Origin: UBA10324 sp038326325
Lineage (GTDB): Bacteria; Bacteroidota; Bacteroidia; Chitinophagales; UBA10324
Direction: 5' to 3'
NCBI GenBank assembly: GCA_038326325.1
Contig: JBBQJW010000013.1
Span: forward strand, 1 to 64,000
Length of the DNA: 64,000 bases
Positions 35,194-45,099 of this stretch are shown here, piece after piece. The notes beneath the pieces are model-generated. The model worked only from the letters and a program-made list of their open reading frames with translations. It was not told where the DNA came from and ran no database searches. Made by a program: the position numbers and the translations under genes. Every line of letters begins with the position of its first letter. Position 1 is the stretch's first letter.

Positions 35194-36849
35194 TTATGAA
35201 TAAACAGATACATTTTCCTGACGAGTGGAAGCGCCGTTTATTGTTTTGTGTTTATGTTCTAATGCTGCCTGTATAAATCGGATGAACAGCGGATGCGGAT
35301 TGTCAACTGTACTTTTTAATTCCGGGTGAAACTGAACACCAATAAAGTAGGGATGCTTTTTCAATTCAACAATTTCGACCAAACCACTTTCAGGATTTGA
35401 ACCTACAGCCATCAGTCCCGCATTTTCATAATCAGCTAAATATTTATTGTTCATTTCCCAGCGATGACGATGCCGCTCAGAAATGTCGGAGTTATTATAT
35501 GCCTGATAAGATTTTGAACTCTTTTTTATGTGGCAAGCGTAAGAACCCAACCGCATGGTCGCGCCTTTCGCAGTAATTTTTTTCTGCTCTTCCATCATAT
35601 CAATAACAGGAAAAGGAGTATTCGGGTCGCACTCTGTTGTGTTCGCTTCCTTCCATCCCAAAACATTTCGCGCAAACTCAACAACACATGCCTGCATACC
35701 CAAACAAATTCCGAAGAAAGGAATATTGCTTTCTCGTACATATTTTATTGCGGTCAATTTTCCTTCAAAACCTCTTTCACCAAAACCTGGGGCAACTAAA
35801 ACTCCATCCACCTGACCGAGTAGTTGATGAACATTTATCTCGCTAACATTTTCAGCCGGAATAAAATCAATCTTAACTTTTGTTTCGTTGTAAGCACCTG
35901 CGTGAATGAACGATTCGAGAATAGATTTATATGCATCCTGCAACTCAACATATTTTCCAACCAATGCTACACGAACTTCTGATGTTGGATTCTTCAGCTT
36001 ACCGAGAAAATCTTTCCATTTATCTAAGTTGGGTTCATCTTTCGCTGTCAGTTTCAATTTACCCATTACAGTTTTGTCGAGCTTCTCTTTCAGCATCAAC
36101 AACGGCACATCATAAATAGAATCTGCATCAATGCTTTCGATAACAGCGTTGGTGTTCACATTGCAAAAGAGCGCAACCTTGCGGCGCAACTCAGCATTCA
36201 GTGCATACTCAGTTCTGCAAACTAAAATATCGGGCTGTACTCCTAACTCTAGTAATTCTTTTACTGAGTGTTGAGTAGGTTTTGTTTTTAATTCTTTCGC
36301 TGCTTTTAAATAGGGGATAAGTGTCAGGTGAATTACAATACAATTCGAACTTCCCATTTCCCATTTTATTTGTCGAACAGCTTCAACATAAGGAAGCGAT
36401 TCAATGTCGCCGACTGTTCCACCAATTTCAGTAATCACAACATCGTAGTTTCCCTGCTCACTTAGCAACATCACCCTGCGCTTTATTTCATCGGTGATAT
36501 GCGGAACTACCTGAACAGTTTTTCCGAGATAAGCACCTTCGCGCTCTTTGTTAATTACATATTGATAAATGCGACCGGTAGTTACATTATTCGCCTGCGA
36601 AGTTGGAGTATTCAGGAAGCGTTCGTAGTGACCAAGGTCAAGGTCAGTTTCAGCACCATCATCTGTTACATAACACTCACCATGTTCATACGGATTGAGA
36701 GTGCCCGGGTCAACATTAATATAAGGATCAAACTTTTGAATGGTGACATTGAAACCCCGTGCCTGAAGCAGTTTTGCTAATGAGGCGGAAATGATTCCTT
36801 TTCCTAAAGAAGATGTGACACCTCCCGTAACAAAAACATACTTGGTCAT
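35194..36849 (-). CDS. pyrG: CTP synthase
   Basis: The 551-residue enzyme makes CTP from UTP, ATP and glutamine. The N-terminal synthase domain has KYVFVTGGVTSSLGKGI and KFDPYINVDPGTLNPYEHGE; the C-terminal glutamine amidotransferase has the nucleophile in FFGICLGMQ and the VQFHPE His/Glu pair. Length and motifs are normal. Confidence 0.97.
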   Translation of the reverse strand: MTKYVFVTGGVTSSLGKGIISASLAKLLQARGFNVTIQKFDPYINVDPGTLNPYEHGECYVTDDGAETDLDLGHYERFLNTPTSQANNVTTGRIYQYVINKEREGAYLGKTVQVVPHITDEIKRRVMLLSEQGNYDVVITEIGGTVGDIESLPYVEAVRQIKWEMGSSNCIVIHLTLIPYLKAAKELKTKPTQHSVKELLELGVQPDILVCRTEYALNAELRRKVALFCNVNTNAVIESIDADSIYDVPLLMLKEKLDKTVMGKLKLTAKDEPNLDKWKDFLGKLKNPTSEVRVALVGKYVELQDAYKSILESFIHAGAYNETKVKIDFIPAENVSEINVHQLLGQVDGVLVAPGFGERGFEGKLTAIKYVRESNIPFFGICLGMQACVVEFARNVLGWKEANTTECDPNTPFPVIDMMEEQKKITAKGATMRLGSYACHIKKSSKSYQAYNNSDISERHRHRWEMNNKYLADYENAGLMAVGSNPESGLVEIVELKKHPYFIGVQFHPELKSTVDNPHPLFIRFIQAALEHKHKTINGASTRQENVSVYS

Positions 36850-37040
36850 AGCGAAAATCGAATTTATTAGTTACGGGCTGTAAATGTAAACCAAAGAGTT
36901 AAAATGAAATGGTGAAATGATTTTTTTGTTAAATAATTTATTTGTTCTGTGTTTTTAATTTTTTATTTTAAACATGCAATAATTGATAACAAAACCACCT
37001 ATGAAAACTAAGAATCATAGTCGTGCACAAAAAAATCATG

Positions 37041-37070
37041 TTTGTCTAATTATGGGGTACAATACATTTC
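37041..37070 (+). promoter_or_regulatory. Promoter of porQ
   Basis: TTTG (37041-37044), 18 bases, then TACATTTC (37063-37070) approximate the Bacteroidota consensus. It supports starting porQ at 37129 rather than at an in-frame codon at 37042. Confidence 0.5.
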
Positions 37071-37128
37071 CACTATTCAGATAATAAATATCAGAGAGTT
37101 CCGTTTCATTTCCGATTTTTACCCGCTC

Positions 37129-38184
37129 ATGAAAATAGCATCGCTACTCACTGTTACACTTTTTACAACTGCGTTACAAAATTATTCCATTGCTCAGACT
37201 GCAGGGAATCAGATTTTTTTATCCCTTACATTTCCAACATCATCGCACATTGCTTCGTTAGGCGGTCAGGATTTGGCAACATGGAATAAAGAGGGAGCAT
37301 ATTTTTTTCAGAACCCTGCTACTCTGGATAAACGAAACTCGAATAGTTTCTTTTTTAATTATACCCCGCTCTCAGGTCATGTTCAGAATTCAGTTGCCGG
37401 ATTTTCTCATTCATTTAAAAAGTTAGGAAACTTTGGAATGGGATTGCAGTTTCTGGACTATGGAATTTTTGATAAAACAGATGAGTATGGGTACGATTTA
37501 GGGAAAACTTTTTATGCAAAAGATTTTACTGTTACAGCAGGATATTCCAACAAACTCACTGAAAAAATTAATTACGGTGCTTCATTAAAATATGTTTATT
37601 CAAAAATTGAATCTTATGCTGCAACGGGTTTGGCAATGGATATGGGTTTGGTTTTTCAGGATTCAGTTAAGGGAATTACAATTGGCACAGCAATTAAAAA
37701 CATTGGAGTGGTTGCAAAAGATTTTACGGAAACTTCAACCAGCAAATTGCCTTTTAATATTGAAGCAGGAATTAGTCAGCACTTAGTTCATACACCGTTT
37801 TCTTTGTTTCTGAATTTGCACGATCTGAATCAATATGATACTCGATATCCGAAAACGGAAGCGCAGCAACAACTCATTGTTGATTCGACTAATCTGAAAG
37901 TGAATAAATATACTGTCGACAAAATTTTCCGTCACGCTAACTTCGGGTTGCAGATTGATGCCGGAAAAAGTTTAAGATTTAATGTGAGTTACAATCATCA
38001 ACGCCGTCAGGAATTGGCTTACGATGTTCGAAAGAGTCTCGCAGGTTTTTCATTCGGGTTTCAGTTAAGTGTGAAAAAAATAAATTTCGGATATAGTTAT
38101 TCTGTTTACAATATTTCAGGGGGGCAAAACAATCTGTCTATTTCAATGAATTTCAATGAATTTGTTGGTGTAAGAAAGATGTGA
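37129..38184 (+). CDS. porQ: T9SS outer-membrane component PorQ
   Basis: About 351 residues from ATG 37129 (MKIASLLTVTLF), with a signal peptide ending SIAQ. The body is a predicted outer-membrane barrel: FLSLTFPTSSHIASLGG near the start, FQNPATLDKRNSN, YTPLSGHVQNSVAGF and alternating strands to the end, typical of PorQ. PorQ is part of the attachment complex that helps modify and anchor T9SS substrates on the surface. It serves the several T9SS substrates encoded in this window. Confidence 0.88.
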   Translation: MKIASLLTVTLFTTALQNYSIAQTAGNQIFLSLTFPTSSHIASLGGQDLATWNKEGAYFFQNPATLDKRNSNSFFFNYTPLSGHVQNSVAGFSHSFKKLGNFGMGLQFLDYGIFDKTDEYGYDLGKTFYAKDFTVTAGYSNKLTEKINYGASLKYVYSKIESYAATGLAMDMGLVFQDSVKGITIGTAIKNIGVVAKDFTETSTSKLPFNIEAGISQHLVHTPFSLFLNLHDLNQYDTRYPKTEAQQQLIVDSTNLKVNKYTVDKIFRHANFGLQIDAGKSLRFNVSYNHQRRQELAYDVRKSLAGFSFGFQLSVKKINFGYSYSVYNISGGQNNLSISMNFNEFVGVRKM

Positions 38185-38261
38185 ATTAATTAAACGGAAA
38201 GTTGTTTGATTATTGTGGCAGGTGATATACTTTCACGCAATCAATTTATACAAAAATCAGA

Positions 38262-40790
38262 ATGAAAAAACTTTCGTTACTCGTTTTTCTCCTTGCCGTG
38301 GTTTCCACTAAAAATTCATTTTCTCAAATCGTCATCAATGAGTATTCGTGTTCGAATATTGGAGACATTCAGGATAATAATTCAAGCTTTGAAAACTGGA
38401 TTGAACTTTATAACACTACCGGAGCGACGATAAATTTATCCGGGTATTATTTAAGTGATAAATCTTCTAACCCAACAAAGTGGCAGTTTACAGGTGGAAG
38501 TATTCCTGCAAACGGAATTGTTTTGGTTTGGGCCTCAGGAAATGATGTTTCTGCAGCACCACCTTTTCACACAAGTTTTACTCTAACTCAAACAAAACCT
38601 GAAGAAATAGTTCTTTCAAATTCAAGTGCAACTATCATTGACCAATTAACCTTGAATCCAACTTTAAGAGATAATTCAAGAGGGAGAACCACAAATGGTG
38701 CAGCCACCTGGTCAGTATTTACCACTACCACTCCAGGAACTGCAAATAATGGAGCTATGCAGGAATATGCAGCCAAACCAGTTTTTAATTTGGCACCTGG
38801 AAATTATCCCGGAGCACAAAACATTGCTATCAGTTGTTCAACACCCAATACGGAGATCAGATACACGACTAACGGATCTGAACCGACTGTTACATCAACA
38901 CTTTATGCTGGGGCAATTAATGTTTCAATAACAACTTTAATAAAAGCAAAAGCATTTAGCACAGTTGCCGGTGTGCCAGCAAGTTTTACTGAAACAAATA
39001 CATACTTCATAAATCTGAATACCACTTTAAATGTAGTTTCTCTTGGTTCGGATCAATACCCCAATCTTTTTGCAACCCAGCAAGATATTTATTCTACTTA
39101 TGAATACTTTACACCATCTGGAAGTTTTTTATACGAATGTTCAGGAGATGTAGGTAAACATGGAAATGATTCCTGGGCTTATCCTCAGAAAGGAGTTGAC
39201 TTTGTTTGCAATGATAAATATGGGTATAGTTATGAAATGAATTATCCAATATTTGATCCAACGCTAACCGATAGAACTGAATTTGATAGAGTTATATTAA
39301 AAGCTGCTGCTTCTGATAATTATCCGTTTGGTCCGTCAGTTAGTTGCCATATTCGAGATGCTTTCACGCAAACACTTTCACAAAAAGCAGATTTGGAAAC
39401 AGATGAAAGGACAAATCATGCCTGCATCGTTTATATCAACGGGCAATATTGGGGTGTATATGAAATTAGAGAAAGAATGAGTCATGCCGGATATACAAAG
39501 TATTATTATAATCAAGGAGCAAACGATATTGATTTATTAAGATTTTGGGGCGGATTGGTAATTCAATATGGCACAAATACTCAATGGAATAGTCTTTATG
39601 CATATATCATGGCTAATGATTTATCCATTCAAGCTAATTACGATTATGTTGATTCTTTACTAAACATAAAGAATATAATTGACTATACAATTTTGAATAC
39701 ATATATTGTGAATTCTGATTGGATTAATTGGAATACAATGTGGTGGCATGGCAAAAATCCTGCAGGAAATAAAAAGAAGTGGCGCTATGTTTTGTGGGAC
39801 GAAGATAATACATGGAATCTCGGTCAGAATTATACTGGATGGCCAACTACAGGTTGGAATGCCGATCCTTGTGATTTAGCTGGTAGTTATAGCAATCAAG
39901 GCCCAAACATGGCAACTATGGATATTTTAAATAAATTGCTTGCTAATTCTGATTTTGAAGATGCTTATATTAATCGGTACGCTGATTTGATGAATACTTG
40001 TTTATCATGTCCTTCAACAATAGCTTTATATGATTCAATGATTGGTGTAATTACTCCAGAAATGCCGAACCAGGTGGCCCGATGGGGAGGGAGTATGGCT
40101 GGCTGGCAAAACAATGTATCAACAATGCATGATTTTATTACCAATCGTTGTGCGTTTATTGATAGTTCACTAATCGGTTGTTACAATTTAACCGGACCTT
40201 ATGATGTAACAGTTTCTGTTTCGCCTCCCGGATCAGGAAATGCAATGATTAGTACTTTGATTCCTTCTTCTTATCCATGGACAGGAACTTATTTTGGTGG
40301 AGTAAATCTGAAATTTCAGGCAATGGCAAATTCAGGATGGTACTTTGATCATTGGGGGTTATTGGTCAATGCTCCAAACCCAAGTGCCACTTCAGATACA
40401 ATGAGTATTAATTTAACTTCAAGCGATAACATCGTTGCATACTTTGTTCAGCAACCTGTTCCTCCTATTCCTCCGGTTATTATACCTCCTGTTATAACTG
40501 TTACACAGGTTCCAGATGTATTTATACCAACTGCATTTAGTCCGAATGGTGATGGAAAAAATGATATTCTTTTCATCTATGATTACTTCAACAACATAGC
40601 ATCAATGGATTTTAAAGTGTATGATAGAACCGGTGAAATGGTTTATCAAAGCACTGATAAAACAAGAGGTTGGGATGGAACATTTAACAGCTTGTCATTA
40701 AATGTTGGCGTATATGTGTATCAATTAAATGCCAGGTTATACGATGGTACTGAAATCGTAAAAAGTGGTGACTTTACACTTTTAAAGTAA
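38262..40790 (+). CDS. CotH-kinase-like protein with lamin-tail, chitobiase-C and T9SS type B domains
   Basis: 842 residues with a signal peptide ending SFSQ. In order: lamin-tail domain (IVINEYSCSN, WIELYNTTGATINLSGYYLS), a chitobiase/hexosaminidase C-terminal module (ISCSTPNTEIRYTTNGSEPT), a CotH domain (FDRVILKAAASDNY, YINGQYWGVYEIRERM, WRYVLWDEDNTWNL), and a gliding-motility type B C-terminal domain (IPTAFSPNGDGKNDILF to SGDFTLLK). CotH proteins are protein kinases in spore coats; in Bacteroidota they are secreted and their role is unknown. The domain order is common in the phylum. Confidence 0.88.
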   Translation: MKKLSLLVFLLAVVSTKNSFSQIVINEYSCSNIGDIQDNNSSFENWIELYNTTGATINLSGYYLSDKSSNPTKWQFTGGSIPANGIVLVWASGNDVSAAPPFHTSFTLTQTKPEEIVLSNSSATIIDQLTLNPTLRDNSRGRTTNGAATWSVFTTTTPGTANNGAMQEYAAKPVFNLAPGNYPGAQNIAISCSTPNTEIRYTTNGSEPTVTSTLYAGAINVSITTLIKAKAFSTVAGVPASFTETNTYFINLNTTLNVVSLGSDQYPNLFATQQDIYSTYEYFTPSGSFLYECSGDVGKHGNDSWAYPQKGVDFVCNDKYGYSYEMNYPIFDPTLTDRTEFDRVILKAAASDNYPFGPSVSCHIRDAFTQTLSQKADLETDERTNHACIVYINGQYWGVYEIRERMSHAGYTKYYYNQGANDIDLLRFWGGLVIQYGTNTQWNSLYAYIMANDLSIQANYDYVDSLLNIKNIIDYTILNTYIVNSDWINWNTMWWHGKNPAGNKKKWRYVLWDEDNTWNLGQNYTGWPTTGWNADPCDLAGSYSNQGPNMATMDILNKLLANSDFEDAYINRYADLMNTCLSCPSTIALYDSMIGVITPEMPNQVARWGGSMAGWQNNVSTMHDFITNRCAFIDSSLIGCYNLTGPYDVTVSVSPPGSGNAMISTLIPSSYPWTGTYFGGVNLKFQAMANSGWYFDHWGLLVNAPNPSATSDTMSINLTSSDNIVAYFVQQPVPPIPPVIIPPVITVTQVPDVFIPTAFSPNGDGKNDILFIYDYFNNIASMDFKVYDRTGEMVYQSTDKTRGWDGTFNSLSLNVGVYVYQLNARLYDGTEIVKSGDFTLLK

Positions 40791-40813
40791 GAAGCAAATG
40801 AACTATTATTGTG

Positions 40814-40850
40814 CCGCTGACAATCATTGATTGTCGGCGGTTTTTTTTTA
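40814..40850 (+). terminator. Terminator after the CotH gene
   Basis: CCGCTGACAATCA (40814-40826) pairs with TGATTGTCGGCGG with one mismatch and a long T-run (40841-40849). Confidence 0.88.
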
Positions 40851-40862
40851 TCTATGTCCCAA

Positions 40863-41759
40863 ATGAAAATCATTTTGATACCCATAATATTGCTTTCCGG
40901 TTTTTACTATCGGTCGCTGGGTCAAGATGCACCACCTTCAACTGACATCTGGTTATTGAAGTTACAGAAAAGCGAATCAAACAATTATCAGGTTTCCAAC
41001 TACAAAAAAATTACCGATAATCCCGGTTACGATAATCAACCCTACTTTCTTCCGGCAATGAATAGTCTTTTATATGTGTCGGATAAAAATTCAAATCAAA
41101 CAGATATCTATCAGTTTTATTTTGCAACGGGAGCTTCAAAAAAAGTTTTGAGTACGGAATATTATAAAGAGTATTCTCCGATGTTGAGTTATGATGGCGA
41201 TAAAATCAGTTGCATCAGTATTGAGCCAGATGGTTCGTCGCAGCGCTTTTGGGAGTTTCCATTTACAGGTGGAATAGGTAAACCATTGTTTCCAGATATC
41301 ACAGATGTTGGATACTACAGTTGGTTAGATGAAACTCAGATTGCATTTTTGAGATTGGAGAAAAATACAATTTACATTGCCAATACATCTTCAGGTGATA
41401 TGCAAAAATTGGAAGAGAACACCGGCAGATGTATTCAGAAAGCAAGAAATCATAATTGGATGTTTTATGTGAAAAAATATGATTCGCTCAATTGGCGAAT
41501 TAAGTGTTATGACATTGGCAAGTCAATGGTGATTGGAGAAATTCAATTACCGCAGGGTCAAGAAGATTTTACTGTTGGACCTAACGATGCAATCTGGCTG
41601 AGCGATGACGAAAAAATAATGGAGGCATCGGTTCAAAATCCAACATGGAAAAAAGTTTTCGACTTTTCAACTTATCCCTTTAAAAATTTTTATAGGATAA
41701 CTTTCTCTCCTGAATATAATATGCTTGCCCTAGTAACTTATGATGGCAAGAAACCCTGA
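40863..41759 (+). CDS. PD40/TolB-like beta-propeller protein
   Basis: About 298 residues. An in-frame ATG further upstream lies in the terminator, so I start at 40863 (MKIILIPIILLS), with 40854 as an alternative. The signal peptide ends RSLGQ. The body has PD40-type strands: QPYFLPAMNSLLYVSDKNSN, YSPMLSYDGDKISCIS, FTVGPNDAIWLSDDE. Probably periplasmic; function unknown. It ends one base before the convergent EamA gene. Confidence 0.7.
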   Translation: MKIILIPIILLSGFYYRSLGQDAPPSTDIWLLKLQKSESNNYQVSNYKKITDNPGYDNQPYFLPAMNSLLYVSDKNSNQTDIYQFYFATGASKKVLSTEYYKEYSPMLSYDGDKISCISIEPDGSSQRFWEFPFTGGIGKPLFPDITDVGYYSWLDETQIAFLRLEKNTIYIANTSSGDMQKLEENTGRCIQKARNHNWMFYVKKYDSLNWRIKCYDIGKSMVIGEIQLPQGQEDFTVGPNDAIWLSDDEKIMEASVQNPTWKKVFDFSTYPFKNFYRITFSPEYNMLALVTYDGKKP

Positions 41760-42686
41760 TTAATTTTTTTCAATATTTTTTCCTCTTACATATTGCCGTG
41801 TTTGTGATGCAGCGCTCACCAATTGTTTTCGATATTTATAAATTGTATAAATTACAACTGAAGAGAGAATGATTCCCGAACCTAAATAAAACCCAGGCTT
41901 CAGTTCTTTTTGTTCATGAAAGAAAATAAACGCGAAAATAATTCCGTAAATAGGTTCAAGGTTGATGTAAAGGTTGGATGTAAAAGCTGTTACATGTTGC
42001 AAAGCTTTAAGCGAGAGATTGAATGGAATTACAGTACAGAAGATACTGAAAAATAAAAGCAGCACTAAATCTTTTGCTGAAGGAATCAGACTTGAGGTAG
42101 GAAAAATATGCTGATAAAAAGGAAGCGCTGCGGTTATAAAAATCAATCCACTCGCGAGTTCATAAAATGTAACAGTTTCTGAAGTGAAATCTTTTACGAG
42201 TTTAGCATTCAGTATTGTGAAGTAAGAACCGACTAATGCAGCTCCTATACCTAAGATTATTCCAGTTCGTTGCAATTCCTGAACATTGAATATGACAAGC
42301 ATTCCTATTAAAGCAAAAACAGCCAAGAGCAATTCCCTGAAATTAATTTTCGTCTTATTAATTAGGGGATCCAAAAATGAAGTGAATACCGCAATCGTAC
42401 TCAAGCAACTTAACCCGATTGAAATATTTGAATATTTTATACTTCCATAAAACAACACCCAGTGAATAGCAACTAAAAAACCAACTAAAGCTATCCGATT
42501 TATTTCCTTTAGCGAAAGTTTTTTAATTTTTCTGGAGAAGGCAGGAATAAGCAACAGAAGTGTAACAGTAAAAATTAAACGGTACCATACCAATACCAAT
42601 TCTTTTAAATCAATTGCCCGACCGAATATGCCTGTGAAACCCCACAGAAAAATGGAAATATGTAAGTAGATAAGTGCTTTGCGCAT
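41760..42686 (-). CDS. EamA/DMT family transporter
   Basis: About 308 residues from ATG 42686 (MRKALIYLHISIFLWGF); an upstream start at 42725 gives an unlikely tail. Ten hydrophobic helices in two EamA repeats are visible (ISIFLWGFTGIFGRAI and ALVGSYFTILNAKLV). Such proteins export metabolites or amino acids; the substrate cannot be told. Confidence 0.88.
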   Translation of the reverse strand: MRKALIYLHISIFLWGFTGIFGRAIDLKELVLVWYRLIFTVTLLLLIPAFSRKIKKLSLKEINRIALVGFLVAIHWVLFYGSIKYSNISIGLSCLSTIAVFTSFLDPLINKTKINFRELLLAVFALIGMLVIFNVQELQRTGIILGIGAALVGSYFTILNAKLVKDFTSETVTFYELASGLIFITAALPFYQHIFPTSSLIPSAKDLVLLLFFSIFCTVIPFNLSLKALQHVTAFTSNLYINLEPIYGIIFAFIFFHEQKELKPGFYLGSGIILSSVVIYTIYKYRKQLVSAASQTRQYVRGKNIEKN

Positions 42687-42829
42687 TATTATTTCGGAAC
42701 AAATATTTATAAATACTTTGGGCATTAATAATATTCATTTCAACATTTTAATCTGATTAGTTTTAATTAAATGAAAAATAAAAAACATTCGCGCTATATA
42801 AATTCGCAAAGAGAAAACAGAAATCAATC

Positions 42830-44215
42830 ATGACTTTAATAAAATCTATTTCAGGAATTCGAGGAACGATAGGAGGAAAGCCAGGGGATAATTTAACCCC
42901 GATTGAAGTTGTGAAATTTACAGCTGCTTATGCTGTATGGATGAGAAATAATAATCGCATCAACAAAGTAATTATCGGTCGCGACGCTCGCAAGAGTGGT
43001 GCGATGGTTTCTCAACTCGTAGGTGGAACATTGATTGGAATGGGAATGGAAGTGATTGATTTAGGTTTAAGCACTACACCAACAGTTGAAGTAGCTGTAA
43101 CAGGCGAAAATGCGGGTGGCGGAATTATTATCACCGCCAGTCACAATCCAGGACAATGGAATGCTTTGAAATTATTAAATCACAATGGGGAATTTATTTC
43201 TGATGCTGACGGAAAGAATATTCTCTCCATTGCTGAACTGGAACAATATGATTTTCCAACTATTGAAAATATTGGTTCATATAAAACTGATGATAGTTGG
43301 ATTCAGAAGCACATAGATTTGATTTTGAAATTGTCAATGGTGAAAAAAGAAAAAATTGCTGCAACGAATTTTAAAATTGTTGTTGACGCGGTTAATTCAA
43401 CAGGAGGAATTGCTGTACCGCAATTACTAAGAGCATTAGGTGTAACACAAGTGGTTGAAATTTTCTGTACACCCGATGGAAATTTCCCTCACAACCCTGA
43501 ACCGCTTCCTGAAAATCTCACCGCAATTTCAGCGGAGGTGAAAAAACAAAAAGCTGATTTAGGAATTGTCGTTGACCCAGATGTCGATCGCCTTGCATTT
43601 GTGTGCGATGATGGAAGCATGTTTGGTGAAGAATATACTTTGGTCGCTATTGCTGATTATATTTTAAAAAACAAGAAAGGGAATTCAGTTTCTAATCTTT
43701 CTTCAACCCGCGCCTTGCGTGATGTAACAGAAAAAGCAGGAGGAACTTATAGCGGCGCTGCGGTAGGTGAAGTGAATGTGGTGAACAAAATGAAAGAAGT
43801 AAACGCAGTAATAGGCGGCGAAGGAAACGGCGGTGTGATATATCCGGAATTACATTATGGTCGTGATGCACTTGTAGGAATCGCTTTATTCCTTTCTCAT
43901 CTTGCTGAAGTTAAAATGAATTCAACAGCATTGCGGACTTCGTATCCGAATTATTTTATTGCGAAAAATAAAATTGAGTTAAAAAAAGGAATTGATGTTG
44001 ACGCGATTCTGAAGAACATTCATCAGAAATTTATCGCTCAACCCTGTAACACCCAAGATGGCTTAAAAATAGAATTTGGCAACGAGTGGGTGCACATGCG
44101 AAAGAGCAATACCGAACCCATTATTCGCATTTATGCAGAAAGCCAAAATGAAAAACAGGCGAATGAGTTAGCGATGAAAATGATTGGTGAAATTGAATCA
44201 ATAAGTAAAGTGTAA
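42830..44215 (+). CDS. glmM: Phosphoglucosamine mutase
   Basis: This 461-residue alpha-phosphohexomutase has the active-site serine loop ITASHNPGQWNALKLL near residue 100, the metal loop DPDVDRLAF, the sugar loop GEGNGGVIYPE and the phosphate loop MRKSNTEPIIRIYAE. It converts glucosamine-6-P to glucosamine-1-P for cell-wall precursors, though the Bacteroidota family also includes phosphomannomutases. Its stop codon TAA lies inside a TGTAACA motif (44211-44217). It converges with the next gene four bases away. Confidence 0.9.
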   Translation: MTLIKSISGIRGTIGGKPGDNLTPIEVVKFTAAYAVWMRNNNRINKVIIGRDARKSGAMVSQLVGGTLIGMGMEVIDLGLSTTPTVEVAVTGENAGGGIIITASHNPGQWNALKLLNHNGEFISDADGKNILSIAELEQYDFPTIENIGSYKTDDSWIQKHIDLILKLSMVKKEKIAATNFKIVVDAVNSTGGIAVPQLLRALGVTQVVEIFCTPDGNFPHNPEPLPENLTAISAEVKKQKADLGIVVDPDVDRLAFVCDDGSMFGEEYTLVAIADYILKNKKGNSVSNLSSTRALRDVTEKAGGTYSGAAVGEVNVVNKMKEVNAVIGGEGNGGVIYPELHYGRDALVGIALFLSHLAEVKMNSTALRTSYPNYFIAKNKIELKKGIDVDAILKNIHQKFIAQPCNTQDGLKIEFGNEWVHMRKSNTEPIIRIYAESQNEKQANELAMKMIGEIESISKV

Positions 44216-44219
44216 CACC

Positions 44220-45044
44220 TTATTCTTTTTCGTTTGTGATTTTGTCTAAAAGCAAGTCAGGATTCTTTTTCAGAATTTCAGGATTTATTCTCAAGCTTAA
44301 CTGAACAGGAGAGAAGTAGCCCATCAATTCAGTTTTTTTTAATCCGATAAATGTTGCACACTCCACCCGAACATTCGGGATTTTCTTCAGTACAAATTGC
44401 AATCCAGGCTCCACAAAAATATTCTGATTATAAAATCCTCGTTCGGTTGAAGGCTTATTCAAATCAATTCCTGATTTTAAAGCATCAGCAAATACATAAG
44501 AGAAGCGACAAGTTAAATAAATATTATTTCGTTTTTCAGGAAAATGAAAATATGAAAACTGCAGAGCCGGAATCAAAAAATTTATTCTTTGAGTTAAATG
44601 ATTGGGGGTTGTATTTGCATAATAATTCGGAAAGAAATTAAAATATAGCTGATTGTGTTCAACAATAACTTGCGGAACAATTTCAAAACCGCTATGAACT
44701 TTGTTGGTTGAAAAAAAACCGGCACCCGCATTCACCGAGTATGCGTAATCAGTTGCGCTTGTTCCATCATGAGTTTTATAAAGCGGAACAATTGCAGAAT
44801 TTAATTGTGTGCTTCCTTCTAAAAAAAAATGATTAGTAAAACTGTGCGACACTCCTAACTGCGCACCTATAATTTGCATGAAGGGTCGTGTGATAACTTT
44901 TGTTTCATGCGCTGAATCGTAATTGAAAACTGTTAATCGTTGCGGGTAATAAATCTGATAACTGCATGAATTGAAATTCAAAATTGAAATTGCAATCAGA
45001 GAAAAATAAAATACTGTTTTTAAAAATACCTTGTGTGTCTCCAT
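44220..45044 (-). CDS. Hypothetical outer-membrane lipoprotein
   Basis: 274 residues with a lipoprotein-like signal (hydrophobic stretch, then NFNSCSYQIYYP, Cys about 27). The remainder alternates short beta strands (HSFTNHFFLEGSTQL, AGAGFFSTNK, LTCRFSYVFADAL), suggesting a small barrel with a lipidated end. I do not recognise the family. The gene follows the DUF5723 gene on the same strand. Confidence 0.6.
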   Translation of the reverse strand: METHKVFLKTVFYFSLIAISILNFNSCSYQIYYPQRLTVFNYDSAHETKVITRPFMQIIGAQLGVSHSFTNHFFLEGSTQLNSAIVPLYKTHDGTSATDYAYSVNAGAGFFSTNKVHSGFEIVPQVIVEHNQLYFNFFPNYYANTTPNHLTQRINFLIPALQFSYFHFPEKRNNIYLTCRFSYVFADALKSGIDLNKPSTERGFYNQNIFVEPGLQFVLKKIPNVRVECATFIGLKKTELMGYFSPVQLSLRINPEILKKNPDLLLDKITNEKE

Positions 45045-45099
45045 CTAAAATTTCGTGGAGGCAAATCTATGCTTATTAGAATATTACCGGTAAAAGAAA

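Noticed and set aside
37002..37085. 27-codon ORF upstream of porQ
   Set aside because: It is short, overlaps the probable promoter and has no recognisable features.
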